This document shows, piece after piece, positions 13,521 through 22,411 of a stretch of 28,310 nt of DNA; the stretch's first letter is position 1, and every line of letters starts with the position of its first letter. The DNA is from an uncultured Bacilli bacterium. Lineage in GTDB: Bacteria; Bacillota_I; Bacilli_A; RF39; UBA660. A program made the translations under genes and the position numbers. The stretch lies in NCBI GenBank assembly GCA_947585885.1, contig CANPXI010000002.1, forward strand, positions 1 to 28,310, in the 5' to 3' direction. Below the pieces are notes generated by a model that was not told the origin of the DNA, searched no databases, and worked only from the letters and a program-made list of their open reading frames with translations.

Positions 13521-13545
13521 TTAACTAGTCATATTATCTAGTTAA
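13521..13545. terminator. Bidirectional hairpin at the end of the 51-residue gene
   Basis: TTAACTAG (13521-13528) pairs with CTAGTTAA (13538-13545), T-rich on both sides. The stop codon of the minus-strand gene is in the stem. Confidence 0.65.
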
Positions 13546-13693
13546 TTTTAATTTTTTTTGGCATTTTTTTCTTTTCCCACTCAACTGGAATAACATCTTT
13601 TAAAGCCTCTTCCAAAGTTATTTCTTTTCTTGCTTTACTAAAGAAGCCTTTTGGAAAAATACTTTTTCTCTCATTACCTTTTTTCTTTTCCAT
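13538..13693 (-). CDS. 51-residue basic protein of unknown function
   Basis: ATG 13691-13693 (minus) is preceded by GGGGAG four bases away. The product starts MEKKKGNERKSIFPKGFFSK, continues with an acidic helix (EITLEEALKDVIPVEWE) and ends in Lys-rich KKKMPKKIKIN. It is soluble, very basic at both ends, with no Cys and no membrane segment. It ends in a terminator-like hairpin. Not recognised; codon use and a clear ribosome binding site support a true gene. It is divergent from the helicase gene, with a decayed gene between them. Confidence 0.6.
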   Translation of the reverse strand: MEKKKGNERKSIFPKGFFSKARKEITLEEALKDVIPVEWEKKKMPKKIKIN

Positions 13694-13732
13694 ATTTCTC
13701 CCCATTCTTTAAATTAAAATCTCTCATAATTT

Positions 13733-13796
13733 AATTGCATATTTTTTATTTCAATTGCACATTTATAATGACAAAATATGCAATTGAATATGCAAT
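13733..13796. repeat. Cluster of AATTGCA/TGCAATT elements
   Basis: Four related elements in 64 bp: AATTGCATAT (13733), CAATTGCA (13752), ATATGCAATT (13775) and ATATGCAAT (13787). They form direct and inverted pairs in the promoter region of the 51-residue gene and could be an operator. Confidence 0.4.
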
Positions 13797-13801
13797 ATGT
13801 T

Positions 13802-13954
13802 TCACTTCCTTTCATAATCTTGAATATGAAATGCAGATAAATCTTTATCAATTTTACATAATTAATTTAATTTATATGTAGTAAATGCAAAACCATACAT
13901 TAAATGCCATAAATATTCTTCTTTATCAGTTTTAATTATACTATTTGTAAACAT
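13802..13954 (-). pseudogene. Small decayed ORF with one in-frame stop
   Basis: On the minus strand a frame beginning MFTNSIIKTDKEEYLWHLMY runs 30 codons to TAA (13862-13864) and continues in the same frame for 19 more codons (KIDKDLSAFHIQDYERK) to TGA 13802. Composition on both sides of the TAA looks protein-like, so a single base change may have broken a gene of about 50 codons; an upstream in-frame ATG at 13978 could add eight residues. No family recognised and no good ribosome binding site at either ATG. The rest of the 13694-14012 gap holds only the AATTGCA repeats and AT-rich sequence. Confidence 0.3.
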
Positions 13955-14012
13955 AAATGTAAACGCAAAAATATACATTGATAAAATACGAAATATATGC
14001 TCTACAAAATTT

Positions 14013-14031
14013 CATAAATAAATGCTATACT
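14013..14031 (+). promoter_or_regulatory. Extended -10 promoter of the helicase gene
   Basis: CATAAATAAATGCTATACT, with extended -10 TGCTATACT. The identical 19 bases recur before folA. AGGTGAG serves as ribosome binding site. Confidence 0.55.
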
Positions 14032-14050
14032 TATAATAGGTGAGTAGTCT

Positions 14051-16315
14051 ATGACCGAGGAATTTATTAATAAAATAAAAAACAATGAATATATCTCTAA
14101 CTATTTATACACATACATAAAAGAACAAAATAAAGAAGTTATTCCAATTAACTTTAATATTGATGAATACAATGATAAAATACTAAATAAATTATATTTA
14201 GAAAACTATGAATACTTTAAAAATATGTATAAAGGAATTGATGATAATATTATATTAGACGAAGAACAAATAAAAGCCATACTAAGAGAAGAAGATTACT
14301 CATTAATAATCGCAGGAGCAGGAACTGGAAAAACAACTACAATGGCTTCTAAAGTAAAATATTTAGTAGACAAAAAGAAAGTAGACCCAAATAAAATAAT
14401 AGTAATGTCTTACACAAGAAAAGCAACACAAGAATTAATTGATAGAATAAATGGAGACTTTAACATAGATGCTAACATAACAACATTTCACTCTTTAGGT
14501 TACTCATACATTCGTGAAATATTTAATGGTAGAAAATGTTATGTAATAGGCGAAGATAACAGAAACAAAATATTTTTAAATTACATAAAAGAAGAACTAT
14601 TTCCTAATAAATCAAAATTAAAAGAACTAATAGAATTATTTCCAAATACAAAAATAGGTTCAAGCTACACAATAAGAAAATTTTTTCTAGAAAATTATGA
14701 AAAATATGAAACTTATGACGAATATTTTAATAGTTACAAAAAATATAAATTACAAAATGAAAAAAATCTAAAAGAAAAAATAAATAAAATAACATATGCA
14801 AGAATGAATGGAGAATATATAATTACTCTAAAAGGTGAAATAGTAAAATCTAAAGGAGAAGCTATAATTGCTAACTTTTTATTTAAAAATGGAATAAATT
14901 ATGAATATGAAAAAATATTTCCAGAACTATTGGAAAGTAAAAAAACATATAAACCAGATTTTACACTAAACTTAAATGGGGAAGAAGTATATATAGAATA
15001 CTTCGGATTATCAAATAAAAATTACGAGAGAATTAAAAAACAAAAAGAAGAATATCATAATTTAAGAAAAACAAAATTTATAAAACTAGAATACATAGAA
15101 AATAATCCAATTGAAAATAGACTTAAAATTGCACTTTTAAATATGGGCTTCATATTAAACCCTTTAACAGATGAAAAAATATATGAAGAAATACTTAAAC
15201 AAACAGAAATATATCAATTTAAACCACTTGAAAATTTTTATTACAAAATAATAGATAACATTAAGAAATCAGAAAAAAGAGAAGACTATGTAAACATAAT
15301 AAAAGATTATATTTTAAAACAATCTAAAGAAGAACAAAATACATTTATAAAAGAATTTAAAATGATAGATGAATATTATCACTACTATCAAAAGAATTTA
15401 TATGGATCACAAGACTACGGTTTTGACTTTAGTGATATGATTTACTATGCAAATAAATACATAAATTATGTTACATCTCACAAAACTGACTGTGATTACA
15501 TAGTAATTGATGAATATCAAGACATATCAGAAGAAAGATATGAGTTTACTAAAAATATATCTTTAAAAAATCATGCTAAAATAATTGCCGTAGGCGATGA
15601 TTGGCAATCAATTTATTCATTCGCAGGTTCAAAAATAAAATATGTATATAACTTTGAAAAATACTTTAAAGGAGCAAAACTATCAAAAATAAGTAAAACA
15701 TATAGAAACAGCCAAGAATTAATTGACCGAGCTGGAATCTTTATAATGAAAAACGATAGTCAAATAAAAAAAGAATTAATATCAAATAAACATATAGAAA
15801 GTCCTATAAAATATGCAGTATTTGAAAAAGGAAAAGAATATGAAACACTAAAAGAATTAATTTTACACATACATAAAGAAAATCCGACTCATCATATTTT
15901 AATACTAGGTAGAACTAATAGAATAATAAATAATTGCTTTTTAGATCCAGAACTACTAGATGATATAGATACAAAAATCACTTTTGTAGGTTATGAAGAT
16001 ATTCTTATAGATGGAATGACTATGCATAAATCTAAAGGACTAACTAGTGATGAAGTAATACTAATTGGACTTAATAACTATTTTCCTAGTAATGGTTATG
16101 AAACTTACTGGATGAATAAATTATTTCAAAGTAAGTTATTAGAAGAAAAAATACCATATGCAGAAGAAAGAAGACTTTTTTATGTCGCACTTACTAGAAC
16201 TAAAAACTATGTATATTTGCTCTTAAATGAAAACAAAGAAGAAAGAAGTCCTTTTATAAATGAAATAGAAAATATAATTAATTTAATAGAATATAAAGTA
16301 AAAGATATAGTATAA
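14051..16315 (+). CDS. UvrD/Rep-family superfamily 1 helicase with an inserted nuclease-fold domain (HelD/helicase IV-like)
   Basis: 754 residues. Helicase motifs in order: Walker A AGAGTGKTT (Lys94), Ia MSYTRKATQEL, Walker B IDEYQD (about 486-491), motif III GDDWQSIYSFAGS, IV KTYRNSQELI, V TMHKSKGLTSDEV and VI RRLFYVALTRTK. Between motifs Ia and II (about 255-355) lies a domain with SKGEAIIANFLF, YKPDFTL and VYIEYFGLS, the E...PD...E pattern of PD-(D/E)XK/Vsr-like nucleases, as seen in helicase IV relatives; the position of the usual motif Lys is Phe, so cleavage activity is uncertain. A 3'-to-5' DNA translocase role in repair is inferred. ATG 14051 with AGGTGAG upstream. No neighbour suggests a defence island. 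Confidence 0.85.
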   Translation: MTEEFINKIKNNEYISNYLYTYIKEQNKEVIPINFNIDEYNDKILNKLYLENYEYFKNMYKGIDDNIILDEEQIKAILREEDYSLIIAGAGTGKTTTMASKVKYLVDKKKVDPNKIIVMSYTRKATQELIDRINGDFNIDANITTFHSLGYSYIREIFNGRKCYVIGEDNRNKIFLNYIKEELFPNKSKLKELIELFPNTKIGSSYTIRKFFLENYEKYETYDEYFNSYKKYKLQNEKNLKEKINKITYARMNGEYIITLKGEIVKSKGEAIIANFLFKNGINYEYEKIFPELLESKKTYKPDFTLNLNGEEVYIEYFGLSNKNYERIKKQKEEYHNLRKTKFIKLEYIENNPIENRLKIALLNMGFILNPLTDEKIYEEILKQTEIYQFKPLENFYYKIIDNIKKSEKREDYVNIIKDYILKQSKEEQNTFIKEFKMIDEYYHYYQKNLYGSQDYGFDFSDMIYYANKYINYVTSHKTDCDYIVIDEYQDISEERYEFTKNISLKNHAKIIAVGDDWQSIYSFAGSKIKYVYNFEKYFKGAKLSKISKTYRNSQELIDRAGIFIMKNDSQIKKELISNKHIESPIKYAVFEKGKEYETLKELILHIHKENPTHHILILGRTNRIINNCFLDPELLDDIDTKITFVGYEDILIDGMTMHKSKGLTSDEVILIGLNNYFPSNGYETYWMNKLFQSKLLEEKIPYAEERRLFYVALTRTKNYVYLLLNENKEERSPFINEIENIINLIEYKVKDIV

Positions 16316-16328
16316 ATGTGTAAATTTC

Positions 16329-16347
16329 CATAAATAAATGCTATACT
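16329..16347 (+). promoter_or_regulatory. Extended -10 promoter of folA
   Basis: Same 19-base sequence as 14013-14031, ending in TATACT, 22 bp before ATG 16370. Confidence 0.55.
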
Positions 16348-16369
16348 AATTAAGAAGGGAAGAGGTACT

Positions 16370-16855
16370 ATGGATATAACACTAATCGCACTTATTGGAA
16401 AAAATAATGAACTAGGCTTAAATAATAAACTCATATGGAAAATTCCTGAAGATATGAAATTCTTTAAAGAAAACACAACAGGAAAAATAATAGTAATGGG
16501 TAGAAAAACATTTGACTCTCTTGGTGGACTTCTTCCAAATAGACGTCATATAGTATTAACAAGAAGTAATATTAATCTTGGAAGTGAAGTACTGACATTT
16601 AAAAGTAAAGAAGAACTACTAAATTACCTAACTAACATAAACGAAGAAATAATGGTAATTGGTGGCTCACAAATATATAAAGAATTTATAACTGACGCAA
16701 ATAAAATGCTTATTACTATAGTAGACGCTTCTAGCAAAGCTGATGCATACTTTCCAGAAATAGACTCATCTTGGACTAGTACATTACTAGGTGATTACAA
16801 ATATAATGAAATAAACTATAAAAGACTAAAATACACAAAAAGGACTAATCGCTAG
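16370..16855 (+). CDS. folA: Dihydrofolate reductase
   Basis: 161 residues; reduces dihydrofolate to tetrahydrofolate with NADPH in the cytosol. Family signatures: ITLIALIGKNNELGLNNKLIWKIPEDMKFF (folate-site Glu/Asp region with W and PEDM), KIIVMGRKTFDSLG, PNRRHIVLTR, and VIGGSQIYKEF for NADPH binding. ATG 16370 has AAGGGAAGAGG upstream. The last codons and stop are in a terminator stem that also contains the stop of the convergent gene, so the two reading frames overlap by four bases. No thyA is adjacent. Confidence 0.95.
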   Translation: MDITLIALIGKNNELGLNNKLIWKIPEDMKFFKENTTGKIIVMGRKTFDSLGGLLPNRRHIVLTRSNINLGSEVLTFKSKEELLNYLTNINEEIMVIGGSQIYKEFITDANKMLITIVDASSKADAYFPEIDSSWTSTLLGDYKYNEINYKRLKYTKRTNR

Positions 16856-16864
16856 TCCTTTTTT
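16837..16864. terminator. Bidirectional terminator shared by folA and the glycosyltransferase gene
   Basis: AAAAAGGACTA (16837-16847) pairs with TAGTCCTTTTT (16853-16863), 5-nt loop. Both stop codons (folA TAG 16853-16855; minus-strand TAG 16852-16854) are inside it. Confidence 0.9.
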
Positions 16865-17994
16865 AAAACCTCTTTATTAGCAAGTTCGTATATTTTCTTA
16901 CAAGCATCTTCTTCGTTCATCTTACATAATTTATTTTTCATAGAATTAACTATAAAAGGGTAGTTAATACATAACTTAACTTTTCTAACCAAATTTTTAG
17001 TCCCTCTTACCTTTAAAGAATAATGCTTTTTAACCATATACTTAGCATTATACTTTTCTTGTCCACCAACTCCAGGAATTAAAATACTAGGTTTCTTCAT
17101 AGAAATAATCTCATTCACAGTTGAACCCCCAGGTTTAGTAATAACCACATCTGATATATTTAAAAGATTAAACACATCCTTACTAAACCCTAAAACAATC
17201 ACATTCTTAATATCATTATCTGCAATATACTTTTCACACTTATCTTTAAGTTTTTTATTTTTTCCACAAACAAATATAATATCAATAGGTAACTTTGCTT
17301 TAACAAGAGGAACAAAATAATCATAAGCAGAATCAAACCCATCGCTTCCTCCTGCAAAAAACAAATAAATAGGTTTACCTCCATTAAGACTATACTTCTT
17401 TAAAACAAATTCTTTATTATCAACATTCCTAATATAATCTCTATTAATAGGAATACCAAAAGGACATATCTTAGAAGCTTCTATCCCGTGACTAATAAGT
17501 TCATTCTTAACCATATCATTGGCAACTATAAAATAATTAATATCTTCCTTATTAACAGTCCACCAAGAATGATGTGAAAAATCAGTAATAACAGTAAAAA
17601 TCTTAGAATTAATAACATTTTCTTTCTTAAATAACCCAGCATAATAACTAGTATAATAATGAGTAGAAATAACAATATCAGGGTTAAACTCCTTAAAAAC
17701 TTCTCTAACTTTAGAAGTATCAAAACTCTTTAAACAAAGTTGAATATTTCCTTTACCCATTAATTTATTATTAACAATATCATAGAAAAAACTAAAAATA
17801 TGTTCCCTCTTATTAACATGGTCAAAAACATTAGCCGCTAACTTACCAAAGCCACTTGAATACTCAGATAAATTAAGAATCATTACTTCATAATCATTAA
17901 ACTTATCAAAATAAGATTTAATATAATGCGCTACTGCTTTATGACCAGAACCATAAGAAGCATAACCTATTAAAACTTTCTTTCTCATATCCAT
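16852..17994 (-). CDS. ugtP: Diacylglycerol glucosyltransferase, UgtP/MGDG-synthase family (GT28)
   Basis: About 380 residues. N-terminal half begins RKKVLIGYASYGSGHKAVA, the family's GxGH lipid-acceptor loop; the C-terminal GT-B half has SDVVITKPGGSTVNEIISMKKP and IPGVGGQEKYNA, which bind the UDP-sugar. Such enzymes work at the inner membrane face, adding glucose (or galactose) to diacylglycerol to make membrane glycolipids and lipoteichoic-acid anchors. The start is uncertain: GTG 17997, ATG 17994 and ATG 17988 are in frame and none has a strong binding site; a TATAAT lies only about 10 bp upstream. It lies 37 bp after the methyltransferase-like gene and is probably cotranscribed with it. 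Confidence 0.88.
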   Translation of the reverse strand: MDMRKKVLIGYASYGSGHKAVAHYIKSYFDKFNDYEVMILNLSEYSSGFGKLAANVFDHVNKREHIFSFFYDIVNNKLMGKGNIQLCLKSFDTSKVREVFKEFNPDIVISTHYYTSYYAGLFKKENVINSKIFTVITDFSHHSWWTVNKEDINYFIVANDMVKNELISHGIEASKICPFGIPINRDYIRNVDNKEFVLKKYSLNGGKPIYLFFAGGSDGFDSAYDYFVPLVKAKLPIDIIFVCGKNKKLKDKCEKYIADNDIKNVIVLGFSKDVFNLLNISDVVITKPGGSTVNEIISMKKPSILIPGVGGQEKYNAKYMVKKHYSLKVRGTKNLVRKVKLCINYPFIVNSMKNKLCKMNEEDACKKIYELANKEVLKKD

Positions 17995-18033
17995 CACTAC
18001 TTTAATTATAACCTAAAAACAAAAAAATTAATA

Positions 18034-18957
18034 TCATTTTTTAAAGATTAAAACTGAATCTTTAACTCTTTCCTTATCTTTTTCTATACTTCCAATTCCT
18101 TTAAAACTCTCTAGTGATACTTGATAACCTTTAAATTCACGGTAGACTAAATCTAAGTGATAAATTAAATCCCAATAAAACTTAACCCTTGTATCTTTAT
18201 CATAGTCATACAAATAAGAAAGAAAAATAACTCCATTTTCATTTAAAAAATCACTTAACTCTAAAACATTATTTTTAAAACCCCTTAACTTATCATAGTA
18301 AATTCCTTCTAAATAAGCAGCAATATTTGAAAGCATAATATAATCAAACTTACCACTAAGTAAATCACTAACATATCTAATATCTGAATGTATAAAAGTT
18401 ACATTTAACTCATCTATACTTTTCTTTAACAAATTATATTTTTCTCTAACCATATAATTATTAATCTTTTTAATAACATTTACTGGGTATTCATCACTAC
18501 TAAAAAGCCTATTTCTAACTTTATAAGAACTAAAACAACTTAAAATCTCACTCCAAAAAGTTAATGAACTACTACTTAAATAAGGAACAAGTCTTTCAAA
18601 ATCTCTTAAATTAAAAACCTCTTTATTTTTAATAAAATTACTATTATATAAACAAAAAAACTTAACAAACTCTTCCAAACTAAATTCTTTAATACCTGCT
18701 TTCTTTAAATCAAAATAATACTTAGTAAAAGTGTTTCTATCAAAACAAACTATATCTTTACTACCTAAACTAAAAGAATTAAGAATTTGATCTGCTGAGC
18801 TACCCACAGTTAAAACTCGTTTTTTATTAAAATCAAATAAAGACATATAACCATTTAAATTCTCAGTAGTAAAAGGGTATAAAGTTGAGAAACTTCTAGA
18901 ACGATTGCTTAAAATTAATTCCCTAGCTTCTCTAATATCGCTATAAACATTTTTCAA
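18034..18957 (-). CDS. SAM-dependent methyltransferase-fold protein, weakly like BtaA/DUF3419
   Basis: 307 residues. Rossmann-type motif I VLTVGSSADQILN (about 50-62), acidic motif II VCFDRN (about 74-79), VTFIHSDIRY and FDYIMLSNIAAYLEG for motifs III-IV, and a helical insert between (about 90-185) with KKAGIKEFSLEEFVKFFC, a pattern I associate with DUF3419/BtaA proteins. BtaA transfers the 3-amino-3-carboxypropyl group of SAM to diacylglycerol to make betaine lipids; adjacency to a diacylglycerol glucosyltransferase would fit a lipid substrate, but this is inference and the match is weak. The start is TTG 18957 after GGGGGTGAG. A divergent promoter lies upstream. Confidence 0.65.
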   Translation of the reverse strand: MKNVYSDIREARELILSNRSRSFSTLYPFTTENLNGYMSLFDFNKKRVLTVGSSADQILNSFSLGSKDIVCFDRNTFTKYYFDLKKAGIKEFSLEEFVKFFCLYNSNFIKNKEVFNLRDFERLVPYLSSSSLTFWSEILSCFSSYKVRNRLFSSDEYPVNVIKKINNYMVREKYNLLKKSIDELNVTFIHSDIRYVSDLLSGKFDYIMLSNIAAYLEGIYYDKLRGFKNNVLELSDFLNENGVIFLSYLYDYDKDTRVKFYWDLIYHLDLVYREFKGYQVSLESFKGIGSIEKDKERVKDSVLIFKK

Positions 18958-18983
18958 GGACTCACCCCCACATAGTCCTAGTT

Positions 18984-19012
18984 ATTATATCACTTATAAT
19001 GGTATAATGTAA
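18984..19012 (-). promoter_or_regulatory. Promoter of the lipid gene pair
   Basis: Minus strand TTACAT (19007-19012), 17 bp, TATAAT (18984-18989) with TGA just before it (extended -10). Confidence 0.6.
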
Positions 19013-19038
19013 CAAAAAAGAAAAAAATTATAAACTTT

Positions 19039-19070
19039 GTAACTTACTAGTAACTTTACTTAACTATAAT
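19039..19070 (+). promoter_or_regulatory. Regulated promoter with 11-bp-phased direct repeat
   Basis: GTAACTT occurs at 19039 and 19050, one helical turn apart, over the place where a -35 should be (ACTTAC, poor). TATAAT is at 19065-19070. This fits activation by an OmpR/PhoB-family regulator, and one is encoded in the same cluster. Confidence 0.5.
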
Positions 19071-19095
19071 GTAATTTATAAAGGAGGAAAAGTAT

Positions 19096-19758
19096 ATGGA
19101 AATACTAAAAGTAGATAACTTAACTAAAATATATGGAAAAGGAGAGACAAAAGTAGTTGCCCTAGACCACGTATCTTTTACGGTAGAAAAAGGAGAATTT
19201 GTGGCTATAGTAGGTGCTTCTGGTAGTGGTAAATCAACTCTTTTACACTTAATCGGTGGAGTAGATAGACCAACTTCAGGAAAAATATATATAGATAACG
19301 AAGACATTTCTTCTTATAACGATGATAAACTTGCAATATTTAGAAGAAGACAAGTGGGACTAATCTACCAGTTTTATAACTTAATACCTATATTAAATGT
19401 AGAAGAAAATATTACACTGCCTTTACTATTAGATAACAAAGAAGTTGACACTAAGAAGTTAGATGAAATGATTTCCTTACTAGGACTAGAAAAAAGAAAA
19501 AAACACTTGCCTAGTGAATTATCAGGTGGCCAACAACAAAGAACCAGTATTGGTCGTGCCCTTATAACTAACCCAACTATAGTACTAGCAGACGAACCAA
19601 CTGGTAACCTTGACTCAAAATCAAGTGATGAAATAGTCGCACTTCTAAAAAAGACAAACAAAGAACTTAAACAAACAATAATAATGATAACTCACAATAT
19701 GGAAATAGCATCAGTTGCTGATAGAATAATAAAATTAGAAGATGGACGTATAGTTTAG
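19096..19758 (+). CDS. ABC transporter ATP-binding protein, LolD/MacB/peptide-export type
   Basis: 220 residues, complete nucleotide-binding domain: Walker A GASGSGKST (about 40-48), Q-loop YQFYN, signature LSGGQQQR, Walker B IVLADEPTGNLDS and His switch ITHN. The subfamily (MacB/LolD/BceA-like) pairs with FtsX-type permeases and acts in mechanotransmission, typically extracting peptides or lipids rather than pumping through a channel. AAAGGAGG precedes ATG 19096 and the permease starts 10 bp after the stop. Linked response regulator and sensor kinase suggest an antimicrobial-peptide response module. Confidence 0.95.
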   Translation: MEILKVDNLTKIYGKGETKVVALDHVSFTVEKGEFVAIVGASGSGKSTLLHLIGGVDRPTSGKIYIDNEDISSYNDDKLAIFRRRQVGLIYQFYNLIPILNVEENITLPLLLDNKEVDTKKLDEMISLLGLEKRKKHLPSELSGGQQQRTSIGRALITNPTIVLADEPTGNLDSKSSDEIVALLKKTNKELKQTIIMITHNMEIASVADRIIKLEDGRIV

Positions 19759-19768
19759 GAGGTACATA

Positions 19769-22411
19769 ATGAACTTATTAAAAAAATTTACAACTAAAAA
19801 CTTACTCCTAAACAAAAAAAGAACAATAGTAACAATAATAGGAATAATTTTATCAGTCGCCCTTATCACTGCAGTAAGCACAATATATAAAAGTGGAATA
19901 GACTCACTAATAAACTTTGAAACTGAAATAAAAGGTAACTTTCATACAGTATTTCATAATGTAGAAGAAAAAGATTTATATCTCTTTAAAAACAATAGAA
20001 AAATAGAAAATGTATTTTTAACAAAAGACTTAGGATACTCTAAAATAAACTCAAAAAACGAATATAAACCATATGTTTTCATAAAAGCATTTACAAAAGA
20101 ATCTATGGAAAACCTAACAGTAAACTTAATAGAAGGAGAGTATCCTGAAAATGAAAACGAAATACTTATCCCATCTCACTTAAAAACAAATGGTAGAATA
20201 GACTTAAAAGTAGGTGATACGCTCACTCTAAATATTGGAAAAAGAATAAGTAAAAGTGATAATGTAGAACTAGATCAAAGTAACCCATTACAAACAACTT
20301 TAAATAATGAAGAAGAGGAAATAATAAACGAAATAATAGAAGAAAGAGAAACAAAAACATACAAAATAGTTGGAATAATGGAAAGACCTGCATCGAACAT
20401 AGAACCCTATAGTGCTCCTGGTTACACTCTAATAACTTATACTTCAAGTGAAAAAATAAATGGGGTAGTAGACGTATATGCAAAATATAATAAAGCTGGA
20501 ACAAAAGACGCATACAAATTAACTGCAAGTATTCTAGGAGTAGACGGAGAACTATTTGAAAAATACTATACTGCTACTGCTACAAATGACGAAGTAAAAA
20601 AATACATACAAAATTACTCACCTAAAGAAAAATACAAAATAAACATAAATAACTATCTAATAACACTAGAAACAAACCCATTAAGTGACTCTAGTACAGG
20701 TGGTCTTGGAGTAGTAGTCGTAATTGTAATACTAATAATAATATTTACTTCAGTATTCTGTATAAAAAATAGTTTTGACATATCTATAACAGAAAAAACA
20801 CGTGAATACGGAATGCTAAGAAGTATAGGTGCAACTAAAAAACAAATAAAGAAAACTGTATTTTTTGAAGGAACCGTACTAGGCTTAATTGGTATACCTC
20901 TAGGAATACTATGTGGCTTATTTGCTTCATACATACTAATAATAGTAAGTAATTTCTTCTTAAAAGATATGCTAAATACATCACTAAAACTAGTATATTC
21001 TTTATCATTAATATCAATAATAATATCTCTTATACTAGGAATAATAACAATATACTTATCATCTTTTAGAAGTGCAAAACGTGCATCAAAAATCTCACCA
21101 ATAGACTTAATAAGAAACAGTGGAAACATAAAAATAAAAAGAAAAAGCCTAAAAACTCCTAAAATAATAAACAAACTATTTGGAATAGGCGGAGTAATTT
21201 CATACAAAAACATAAAAAGAAACAAAAAGAAATATAGAACAACCACACTTTCTATAATAATATCAGTATTTGTTTTTATAGCCTTATCTAGTTTTATGAG
21301 TGATGCATTTAGTGAAATAGATAACGAACTAAAAATTAGTGAATATAACTTATCCTTATATACTTCCAAAATAGAAAACGATAAAGAACTAGAAATGTAC
21401 ATAGAAACAACTAACTTAGACAACATAGAAAACTATTCTGTAATAAGAAGTGTAGGCTTTAATTATAAAAACAGAATACTAAACCCTGAATACATAAAAT
21501 TCCTAAACTTAAAAATAGACGAAAATAAAGAATATACCGAATACATAAATATTTACACACTAGGAACTACTCAATATAAAAAATACATAAAAGAACTAGG
21601 CCTAAACTATGATGAAATAAGTGACAAAGGAATACTAATGGATTATGTAACTGTCGGTTATCAAAAGTCAAGTGATAAAAAAATGACTTATAAAACTTTA
21701 AGATACACGGGCTTTAATAAAGGTGATACGCTTTATGGAACCTTAAATAATAAGGCTGACTACAATATAGAAATAGGTCTAATTACAGACAAAAAACCAT
21801 TTGGCTTTAAAAACTATCAAAACACATACTTAATAATAAGTGAAGAATTATTTAACAAAATAACTAAAAATGATTTACAAGATTTAACCATATATTATAA
21901 ATCATCAAATGCAACTAAATTACAAGACGACATAGATGAATTACTAAAAGGAAAAGATTATAATCTTACAAACTCAGAAGAAAATGTAAATATGATGAAT
22001 AACTTATTCACTCTTATTGGAATATTCCTCTATGGATTTATAATAGTAATAAGCCTAATTGGTATAACTAACATATTTAACACAATAACAACTAGTATGG
22101 AACTAAGAAAAAGAGAATTTGCTACACTAAAGTCAATTGGTATGACTACAAAAGAATTTAACAAAATGATAAGATTTGAAAGTATATTTATAGGAATAAA
22201 ATCACTTATATTTGGTATACCTATAGGAGTCGCTTTATCATACTTAATACATAAACTATTTAATTCACCCGTTCCTTATAAATTACCAATACTTGCTATA
22301 CTTATATCTTCACTTGTAGTATTCTTACTAATTACACTAATAATGAAATATAGCATATCTAAAATAAATAAACAAAATGTAGTAGAAACAATAAGAAAAG
22401 AAAACATATAA
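19769..22411 (+). CDS. FtsX/MacB-type ABC transporter permease
   Basis: 880 residues. Transmembrane helix near 17-37, a large extracellular domain (about 40-305), three helices (about 311-440) in the first FtsX domain, another at about 487-507, a second extracellular domain (about 510-740), and three helices at about 745-868. Both FtsX cores carry the family cytosolic loops (EYGMLRSIGATKKQIKKTVF and REFATLKSIGMTTKEFNKM). Internal duplication of this kind is usual for Bacillota peptide-related exporters. Its partner is the ATPase 10 bp upstream. Bce-type permeases have a single large domain, so this is closer to the general MacB-like duplicated form. Substrate unknown. Confidence 0.92.
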   Translation: MNLLKKFTTKNLLLNKKRTIVTIIGIILSVALITAVSTIYKSGIDSLINFETEIKGNFHTVFHNVEEKDLYLFKNNRKIENVFLTKDLGYSKINSKNEYKPYVFIKAFTKESMENLTVNLIEGEYPENENEILIPSHLKTNGRIDLKVGDTLTLNIGKRISKSDNVELDQSNPLQTTLNNEEEEIINEIIEERETKTYKIVGIMERPASNIEPYSAPGYTLITYTSSEKINGVVDVYAKYNKAGTKDAYKLTASILGVDGELFEKYYTATATNDEVKKYIQNYSPKEKYKININNYLITLETNPLSDSSTGGLGVVVVIVILIIIFTSVFCIKNSFDISITEKTREYGMLRSIGATKKQIKKTVFFEGTVLGLIGIPLGILCGLFASYILIIVSNFFLKDMLNTSLKLVYSLSLISIIISLILGIITIYLSSFRSAKRASKISPIDLIRNSGNIKIKRKSLKTPKIINKLFGIGGVISYKNIKRNKKKYRTTTLSIIISVFVFIALSSFMSDAFSEIDNELKISEYNLSLYTSKIENDKELEMYIETTNLDNIENYSVIRSVGFNYKNRILNPEYIKFLNLKIDENKEYTEYINIYTLGTTQYKKYIKELGLNYDEISDKGILMDYVTVGYQKSSDKKMTYKTLRYTGFNKGDTLYGTLNNKADYNIEIGLITDKKPFGFKNYQNTYLIISEELFNKITKNDLQDLTIYYKSSNATKLQDDIDELLKGKDYNLTNSEENVNMMNNLFTLIGIFLYGFIIVISLIGITNIFNTITTSMELRKREFATLKSIGMTTKEFNKMIRFESIFIGIKSLIFGIPIGVALSYLIHKLFNSPVPYKLPILAILISSLVVFLLITLIMKYSISKINKQNVVETIRKENI

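Noticed and set aside
13703..13820. Minus-strand ORF of about 33 codons beginning MKGSETYC
   Set aside because: It overlaps the AATTGCA repeat cluster and the decayed ORF in another frame, has no ribosome binding site, and its Cys/Tyr-rich product looks like translated repeats.
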